64,000 nucleotides of DNA from Cordilura impudica (taxonomy: Eukaryota; Arthropoda; Insecta; Diptera; Scathophagidae), in the NCBI GenBank assembly GCA_963682025.1, contig OY821520.1, positions 90,855,492-90,919,491 of the forward strand, in the 5' to 3' direction. Below are positions 56,520-64,000 of this stretch, piece by piece (position 1 is the stretch's first letter; each line of letters starts with the position of its first letter). The notes under the pieces are model-generated. The model searched no databases and was not told the DNA's origin. It saw only the letters and a list, made by a program, of their open reading frames with translations. A program made the translations under genes and the position numbers.

Positions 56520-59363
56520 TAGGGTGGCCCTTAGTTATATGGAGGGAAACAAAAGTGTTCAAACTGTCGGTCTCACCCCCTAGAAAAATGCGAATAGCAA
56601 AAAAACTGAGAAATACAAAGTTTTGTGCCAATCAAAAAACGTTTAGTCGTGGCGCAAAGCGATTGAAAATTTCAAGTGTGTTTATATGGGGAAAATATGA
56701 CTTTTTTTTCAGATTTTACGATAATTTCGTTCTATAGTTTAATTTTTCCGACAAGCTTTTACATAACTCGGCATCAGTATTAAATTATCCTTTCAAGAGG
56801 CTATAAAACTTCAAAATCGTATGAAACCTCGCCAAGAAATAGCAAATTCCCCAGACCACTTTTGTGCCAAAAAAAAAAACTAGGTGATGAAATTTGATGG
56901 CATTTTTTTCAACTTTGAGAAATTGATTAAAGCCCTCATTCTTTTTTGGTCTCTATACTTATAGGTACTCAGATATGAAGTATTGTTTTATTACCACGTT
57001 GTTAACCTATTGCGCATTGAGACCGAAAATTGGAAATGTTTTTGATAAAATTTTTAAACTCCTTTTACAAGTTTGAACAAATATTATTAAACAAAATTTT
57101 AAAAAATGAATCTATCACTCTGACATTTTCTTAAATACATGTTGCAGATTAACTGTGTGAATTTTTTAGTAAATCCCTGTACGAGAATTTTTTTGACAAG
57201 GATTTTATTTTTGCGGATTTGAGAAAAATTGAATTTTTGTGAAATATTCTGTAAATGTACACTTTCTAAATACTTTGTATCCAAAATTCATCACTTATCT
57301 ACTTTAAAATGTTATATTTTATCTTAATAGCCTAGGGTTTCGGAAAAAAATAATATGATTCCATTAACCCTTTTTGAATTGGGGTCACATATGACTCCAA
57401 AATAATAAAAGACAATTTATTTAAAAAATTCACATATATTGTAAGTGCTGTCCAATTTTTAGATGCGACACTTAAAATATAATAACCAAATGTGTAGAAG
57501 TTTCGTTCCAATAATTTGGGATAAATCCGAGAACGTTAACCCATTATTTGCCAAGGCCAGCTTTTGATTTTAAGATATTTGTAAATAAAAATGACCTAAA
57601 ACGAGTTTTTCTATTAAACTCGTTGATACCACTATTTAGAATTTAAGAAAAATAATTCGGGTAATTTTTATTTATTTAACCGTTCAGTGCTCCTGGAATC
57701 AAAATAATCCATTGTGATATATCTTTGGTGCAATTATCTGATTATTGCTCGCGAATATAAATTAAAACAATCTTTAACCAATTTTGTTATAAAATTACTT
57801 TATGTATTACAGTAATAGTTGAATTTCTTGCTGTCTCACCCACGAATTTGGTGGATTTTGATAAAAACGCCAAAAAAAAATTTCAGGTCAATCGGTGAAG
57901 ATGTCATTACTGATAATGGTTGACATTTTTTGATTTTTTATAATCGGTCGCTTTATATTATCTTTATTTTTATTTCCCAGTTTTAAATAGTTTATTAAAT
58001 AAAAGTAAATTTCAAATGTAATAATATATATAAAAGGTAATATTAAATTAATACTACTCTTAATTGAATAAATTACAAAATTAAATCAAAGTGAATTTCA
58101 AAAAACGTCCTATTTTTGAAACATATGACCTAAGTTGTTTTAATTTATATTCGCGAGCAATAAGCAGATAATTGCACCAGAGATATATCACAATGGATAA
58201 TTTTGATCTCAGGAGCACTGAAGGGTTAAATAAATAAAAATTAACCGAATTATTTTTCTTAAATTCTAAATAGTGGTATCAACGAGTTTAATAGAAAAAC
58301 TCGTTTTAGATCATTTTTATTTTAAAATATCTTTAAATTCAAAGCTGGCCAATGCAAATAATGAGTTAACGTTCTCGGATTTATCCCAAATTTTTGGAAC
58401 GAAACTTCTACACATTTGGTTATTATATTTTAAGCGTCGCATCTAAAAACTGGATAGCACTTACCAAATATTTGAAATTTTGCATAAATTGTCTTTTATT
58501 AGTTTGGCGTCATATGTGACCCCAATTCCAAAAAGGTTAATGGGGTCATATTATTTTTTTCCGAAACCCTAGGCTATTGAGATAAAATATAACATTTAAA
58601 AGTAGAAAAGTGATGAATTTTGATACAGAGTATTTAGAAAGAGTACATTTACAGAATATTTCACAAAAATCCAATTTTTCTCGAAATCCGCAAAAATAAA
58701 ATCCTTGTCAAAAAAATTCTGGCAGAGGGATATATTTAAAAATTCACACAGTTAATCTGCAACATGTATTTAAGAAAACCCTTAAGTGATAGGTTCATTT
58801 TTTAAAATTTTGTTTAAGAAAATTTTTTCAAACTTGAAAAAGGAGTTTTAAAAATTTTATCAAAAACATTTCCAATTTTCGGTCTCAATGCGCAATAGGT
58901 TAACAACGTGGTAATAAAACAATACTTCATCTCTGAGTACTAATAAGTATAGAGACCAAAAAAGAATGATGGCTTTAATCAATTTCTCAAAGTTGAAAAA
59001 AATTTCATGACCTAGTTTTTTTTGGCACAAAAGTGGTCTGGGGCATTTGCTATTTCTTGGCGAGTTTTTATTCGATTTTGAAGTTTTATAGCCTCTTGAA
59101 GGGATAATATAATACTGATCCTGAATTATATAACAGCTTGTCGGAAAAATGAAACTATAGAACCAAATTTTCGTAAAATCTGAAAAAAAAAAAGTCATAT
59201 TTTCCCCATATAAACAAACTTGAAATTTTAAATCGCTTTGCGCCACGACTAAACGTTTTTTGATTGGCCCAAAACTTTATATTTCTCAGTTTTTTTGCTA
59301 TTCGCATATTTCTAGGGGGTGAGACCGACAGTTTGAACACTTTTTTTATTAAGGGACACCCTA
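56520..59363. mobile_element. 2.84-kb foldback element, hAT-like
   Basis: Two arms of about 1.24 kb in inverted orientation (56520-57771 and 58134-59363) around a roughly 360-bp loop. The ends are TAGGGTGGCCC and (reverse complement) TAGGGTGTCCC, with an 8-bp duplication GTGGACAC. TAGGG-type ends and 8-bp duplications are hAT hallmarks. The arms differ by scattered substitutions and small indels only. Open frames inside (for example 58860-59246 minus) are in non-coding-looking AT-rich DNA and mirror each other across the arms, and no transposase motif is visible. Transcripts would fold into a long hairpin. Confidence 0.85.
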
Positions 59364-59371
59364 GTGGACAC
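59364..59371 (+). repeat. Target-site duplication, right (GTGGACAC)
   Basis: Second copy of 56512-56519, directly after the CACCCTA end of the foldback element. Confidence 0.85.
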
Positions 59372-59516
59372 ACAGGCGGACGGATGGAGGACGTTGTTAA
59401 ATCGATTCAGAAAGTGATTCTGAGATGATCAGTATAATTAAAGGTGGTTCTAGGTCAAATATTTTTGATAGTTATGAACATCAACACGAAGTCGTTATAC
59501 CCTAACATAGTGGTAT

Positions 59517-61489
59517 GCTGTTGATGTTACAAGGTTTTATTTATCGCTATTGTAAAAATTTTAACCCCAGAATTGCAGCATCAATTATTTATTATACTCT
59601 AAAACATTATATTGTATTACATAGTATTATGTAGTTAATATGGTATTTATAACAACCCAATATAATCGATCTTGATCTACATTTATTTGCCAAAATATTG
59701 TAAAAAAAACTCAGTATGTTTTACTAATTCACAAAATTTGGTAATAATTTTTTGCCAAAATCATAAGATAATTAAAGTGATAGTGTAAAGGTTGTTAATG
59801 ATCATCACGTCTTGTTGTTTGACAGTAGAAACTCAATCTGTCTTTAACATTTTTCCATATTATTGCAACAATACAAAAATATATCTATGTTATTAAGCCA
59901 CCGTCCGACACATGGAAATCTTATAAAATTAAAATACCCTTCAAAAACGTAAATTAATTTCTCAAAAAATATTTCTCATACGTACCGTATTCAACTAAAA
60001 AAATTTTTTTCTATCATTGTGGCTTCAGAATAAAAATTATTGTTATAGATACATTCGTCACTGACTCACTGATTTGCTGAGATACTGATCTGCTGAATCT
60101 ATAACGCTATAAGTATTCGTATCAATAATTATTTATCATACGTCTACTCAATAATTTGGGGGGAAAACAAAATTGAAACAAAAATTCGTAACGCAAAATT
60201 GTTAAAATTTTGTTCCCTCTTTGGAAATTATTTTTAGGGTTTCCAGATCGAAAATTTTAAGTTTTTTACATATATCATGAACGCTGAGTTTAGTTGAAAG
60301 TAGTTGAGGTGAAACCCTCTTTTAAGTTTATAATTGTAGGCTAACAATTCATTAATTTTTGAGAAAGAAAAAACTAAAATTTTTGTGAGAAGCAAAAATC
60401 GTTTATTTCTTTATAACTGAGCGTCGTATTATGATAAACATTTGTCTTGTAGTCTAAAAAAATGCGAAATATTTTATATTCACAATTTACGATATTAAAA
60501 TAAAATAAAATAATTTTTTTAATAAATATTTCAAATGTTTTTAATTTTTCACCGAGCGCCTTAAGCGCCTTACAACTCACTAGTTGGGTTCATATTTAAA
60601 AAATAAGAAATAAAAATTAGATCCATTTACAAAACGTTAGAACTGAAACAATTTGGTATTCTGAAGATCACAGGAACATCCATATACTGTCAAGGAATTT
60701 GCAAAAATGAAATTACTTTGCATAAAATTTTTTAGAACTGTTGTTCGATTTACCAAAAAAAAAAAAAAAATACCAACTGGCAAATGGCAAAATAAGCAAA
60801 ACAGGCGCATGAGATTCCTTAATGGGTGAGATAGCATTTAGTTTATTTTACTAGTTCCCAAAATAATTTTTTAAAGCTAAGTATACTACGTAATACCATA
60901 TACCAAATCATCTCAGGTCAGACAATGCCTGAGTGGTTCATTAATAGTCATAGAAATTTTTCGTAATTTTAGCATAAGTGAGACTATTATACAGATTTGC
61001 TTAAGTTCATATCGGATGTGAATATTAATGGCTATAATATTCAACGGTTCGGCTTTATCTTTTTAAATAAATTTTTTCACAATTTTACTTAATCTTTTTT
61101 TTTAATTTCTAAGAATTATTTTCTGCATTAAAAAAATGCTATTATATTTTTTAATAATACATACTCGTGTAGCGCTAGACAAGAATAAATAAATAGCCAT
61201 AAGTGGGGTGCAACTCACCTTTTTAAATTATAAAAGAAATTAGGTTTTTGTTTTAACAATACTTCGAGTTCCGCTTCTAGATTTAAACAAGCCCGAATTA
61301 ACTAACAAAGAACTAAAAATTAAATAGCAAATTTTTTTTCGTTCCCTTGATTGAACAATAAATTGCGTATACAAAATATGGGTATCATATTGCAACAGTA
61401 GCCGTCTGCAGTATTCGACTAGTCAAAAATATAATATAGAATTTAGTACAGAATGTAGATTAGAAAAGTGCAAAAAGCGTCTAAAATAG
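59517..61489. other. AT-rich stretch, nothing recognised
   Basis: Short uncalled frames only (60374-60580, 60637-60837). TTCATATCGGATGTGAAT near 61005 hints at a decayed mini-me start. Confidence 0.55.
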
Positions 61490-61835
61490 ATTTAGTGAAA
61501 CGTCAGGATGTAGCTTTATATGCAGACCATGACATAGAAAGTTCATAGATATTTAATTATTTACTTATTTATGGGCGGAAGAAGCAAATATAAACAAAAT
61601 TTTGACCAAGATCTATATAATCTGGATTTTAGCGAAATTTAAATCGATTTTATGGGGCTCATATGCATAAATGCTAGATTTGAACATACACCGAGATTGA
61701 AATATTTCAATACTGATATTTCAATAGACCATAAAAAATTAATTCCACAATGCTATCATTCATAGTCTGCTCACTGGAGGACGGACTTCGCTAGTCGACT
61801 CAAAAAGTGATTTCGAGTCGATCGATATATTAACT
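61490..61835 (+). mobile_element. Strongly decayed mini-me copy l
   Basis: GATGTAGCTTTATATGCAGA, AATCGATTTTATGGGGCTCAT and GACTCAAAAAGTGATTTCGA follow the family order, but with large gaps and no ends. Confidence 0.6.
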
Positions 61836-62768
61836 ATAGAGTGCTAAAAACTATTAGTGAAATATGGAATGAATACTTTTTTACAAAAATATTAATTTAC
61901 AGGTTGTGCGAATTGATCTAGCAAAAATTGGAAGACTCTTTGTTGCTTCTCTCAAAATATATTGGACTATTCCATGTATTTCTTCAAAAGTAAAAACTTG
62001 TCGGTCTGTGCTAAACCTGTAAGGAAAGTGTTATAAGTACAGGCCCTAGAACCCGTCACCTGGCAATGTCACAATTTGGCTAAAAATTGACGCTTGTTAT
62101 ATGCCAAAGAATACCTCTGTCGCAAGCGGTCAAAAGCGACCGGTTTGAATAAATCAGTTCTTTTTTTTTATTGGACCCAACGAATTCTAAAAAAAAATTC
62201 TTCGCACTTTATTCACACTAACATAAAGTTTTATTTACAACTTGTAATAAATGACAATCAAATAAATGAAAATAATAAGTACTGGAAAATCTTTATCTTG
62301 TTTAGTATCAAATATAACCCCGGTAATTTATTATGCTGTTTAGTATGTTGCTCGCTCTTCCTTTATTGCAAAATATTTGCTGCAAAACTTATATAAATTT
62401 TGCTCAGCAGTTACAAGCACGAGCATATTTTTTTGCCTCCCATTTTTACTGTGGTTTGAGAAGTTACAAAATCCCAACTCCACATTCGTGTTAGTTTCAG
62501 TTATAAATATTTAATGAATTATAAAGGACACAAGAATATATACAAAACAAATAAAAGGAACAACAACAACAAAAAAAATGAATAAAATAGCAAAATAAAT
62601 AAAAAGAAATTATCGTTAAATAAGAATGTACAAGTGTTTTTGTGGTTATTAAATTGCTGCAATGACCAAAGGTTTTAAAGAGAAGAGAACTAAAGACTTG
62701 AAATTTTATATATAAAAAATTAATTTTCGCAACCATTTGCGATTAAATGGAAACAATTGGCTTTAATT
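61836..62768. other. AT-rich stretch, nothing recognised
   Basis: Frames at 62094-62396 (plus) and 62497-62736 (minus) have no recognisable domain. The latter is a Phe/Tyr/Cys-rich translation of A/T repeats. Confidence 0.5.
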
Positions 62769-63492
62769 TTTTACACCATATACCACTATGTGGTCAGGGT
62801 ATTATGACTTTGTGCTGATGTTTTTAACTTAAAAAAATATTTGAGCTAGACCCACCTTTTATTATACCAATCGACTCAGAATCATTTTCTGAGTCGATTA
62901 AGCGATGTCCGTCTATCCGTTTGTCCGTCTTTGTGTCCACGAAAACTTTGTAATCAAACTACAGGTTGCAAATGTGGACATACTTTGATGAAATTTGGTA
63001 TCTAAGTTTCTGTCAGTTATAGCAGATATCGTTCCCATACAAATGACACCTATGAAATCGACTTAAATTGCCATATGATCCAAATTGTCATAAAGATCTC
63101 TGTCAAATTGTGTTTGTGTTTATTACACCCATTAATAATAAATCCTATAGGATAATACTTAGTCATAGCCCCAATATAAAGCTGCTTCCCAATCTTCACT
63201 TAAATCTACCTAAAAACACAAAAATTCCACAGATTTTTCTCAAATTTGGTTTGTATATATTTTTGCAAAAAGTAAGTGACCTTACCTTACATGGTCAGGA
63301 TCGGTCCATTTTTCAGCTTAGTGCCCATACATATATAGCATCCGATATGAACTTTTTATAGTCAAAGGAGAAAAAAAATAATAACAATGCCACCCAAAAA
63401 TGGCTTATGCTTGTCTTACATATCCAATTAGTTGGGCCTAAGAGATTATATTGTATAGTCGGTCTAGACCGACTGTAATTTTTTACATGTTT
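62769..63492 (-). mobile_element. mini-me/DINE-1-like repeat, copy k
   Basis: Reverse orientation. CCATATACCACTATGTGGTC at the left, reduced (CCGT)n near 62908-62935, and the palindrome GTCGGTCTAGACCGAC intact at 63457-63472. Moderately diverged. Confidence 0.75.
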
Positions 63493-63772
63493 TTTTTTTT
63501 TTAATATGGTGAAGCACAACGGTAAGCAAAACGATTTTTTAACTTTATTATAAATTTTTTAACGGTTAGCAAAACAATTTTTTAACTTTATTACAAATTT
63601 TTTAATTTGGTGTTGCTCTGTACAGACAGAACGATAACAATTGATCCAATTTGATTTCTACTCCTAAAATTGCAGATCGTCTTAGGAAAATATGAGGGAA
63701 GATAATCCTATTTTCGCTTTCAAGTTGCAAAGGTGGGATGATGGTGCAATACACTGACATATATTAAATAAA

Positions 63773-63950
63773 TTTAAATAAAATAAAATAATGTAAAATA
63801 AAAAAAAAAATAAAAAAAAAAATAAAGTAAAATAAAATAAAATAAAATAAAATAAAATAAAATAAAATAAAATAAAATAAAATAAAATAAAATAAAATAA
63901 ATTAAATAAAATAAAATAAAATGAAATTAAGTAAAATAAATTAAAATAAA
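63773..63950 (+). repeat. (AAATA)n microsatellite
   Basis: About 180 bp of AAATA/AAAAT pentamers with few interruptions, followed by CTAGAGGACCCCTGCTGCTC and GCAGCA, perhaps the end of another element that continues beyond the window. Confidence 0.85.
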
Positions 63951-64000
63951 ACTAGAGGACCCCTGCTGCTCCGCAGCATTATATTATATTATATTAATTT

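Larger units (their letters stand above)
55938..59516 (+). mobile_element. mini-me/DINE-1-like repeat, copy j, split by a foldback element
   Basis: Left part 55938-56519 (palindrome mutated, TATAGTCGGTGTATACGACAC-like) and right part 59364-59516 (CACAGGCGGACGGATGG, right end TAACATAGTGGTATG). The two halves join in the same place as in other copies when the 56520-59363 element and one 8-bp duplicate are removed. Confidence 0.8.

Noticed and set aside
62497..62736. 79-codon minus-strand frame rich in Phe, Tyr and Cys
   Set aside because: Translation of AAC/AAAT repeats. No coding signature.

Overview
The window looks like intergenic or heterochromatic DNA of a higher fly (Diptera). It is very AT-rich, the three transposon introns whose boundaries or acceptors I can read look fly-like (two measure 61 and 72 bp), and it carries about a dozen copies of a mini-me/DINE-1-like repeat with GTCY-type (GGAC)n microsatellites, a rosa-like DD41D mariner and Jockey-type LINEs. 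I found no intact host gene. Every coding region I could recognise belongs to a transposable element, and nearly all are broken.

Layout. 1-2149: nothing recognised. 2150-4780: a non-autonomous element with two nested mini-me copies in inverted orientation. 6169-9735: a decayed hAT element holding a tRNA-headed, hammerhead-bearing SINE candidate (6612-6870). 10418-16314: a homogeneous inverted array of 487-bp units, each with a hammerhead ribozyme motif (13 motifs). It ends in about 70 A and is bracketed by a 13-bp target-site duplication. 17523-21762: mini-me copies, a Harbinger-like MITE and a Tc1 relic. 23931-25789: a TIR transposon with an HGKG-type protein remnant. 25881-30560: a Penelope-like element (RT, GIY-YIG endonuclease, its own hammerhead-like terminus), split by a 2.5-kb DNA transposon at 27831-30338. 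30690-32745: a second copy of the non-autonomous element. 33952-39003: minisatellite, MITE and LINE pieces. 41031-44251: a 3.2-kb TIR transposon with a spliced gene. 44537-45475: an old relic of the 487-bp hammerhead unit, split by a mini-me. 45590-52060: LINE fragments, the mariner and a RAG1/Transib-like transposase gene. 52616-55425: a second HGKG element. 55938-59516: a mini-me split by a 2.84-kb hAT-like foldback element with an 8-bp TSD. The rest is degraded repeat and AT-rich DNA.

The main discovery is the 10418-16314 locus. It reads as an animal retrozyme-like array: tandem hammerheads that would cut multimeric RNA into 487-nt monomers, with hallmarks of insertion as one retrotransposed unit (TSD, poly(A), 5' inversion). 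The same window also holds a Penelope-like element, the class proposed to mobilise animal retrozymes, and a SINE candidate with a third kind of hammerhead. Ribozyme calls rest on base pairing I traced by hand. Superfamily names for several transposons are inferences from remembered family motifs.
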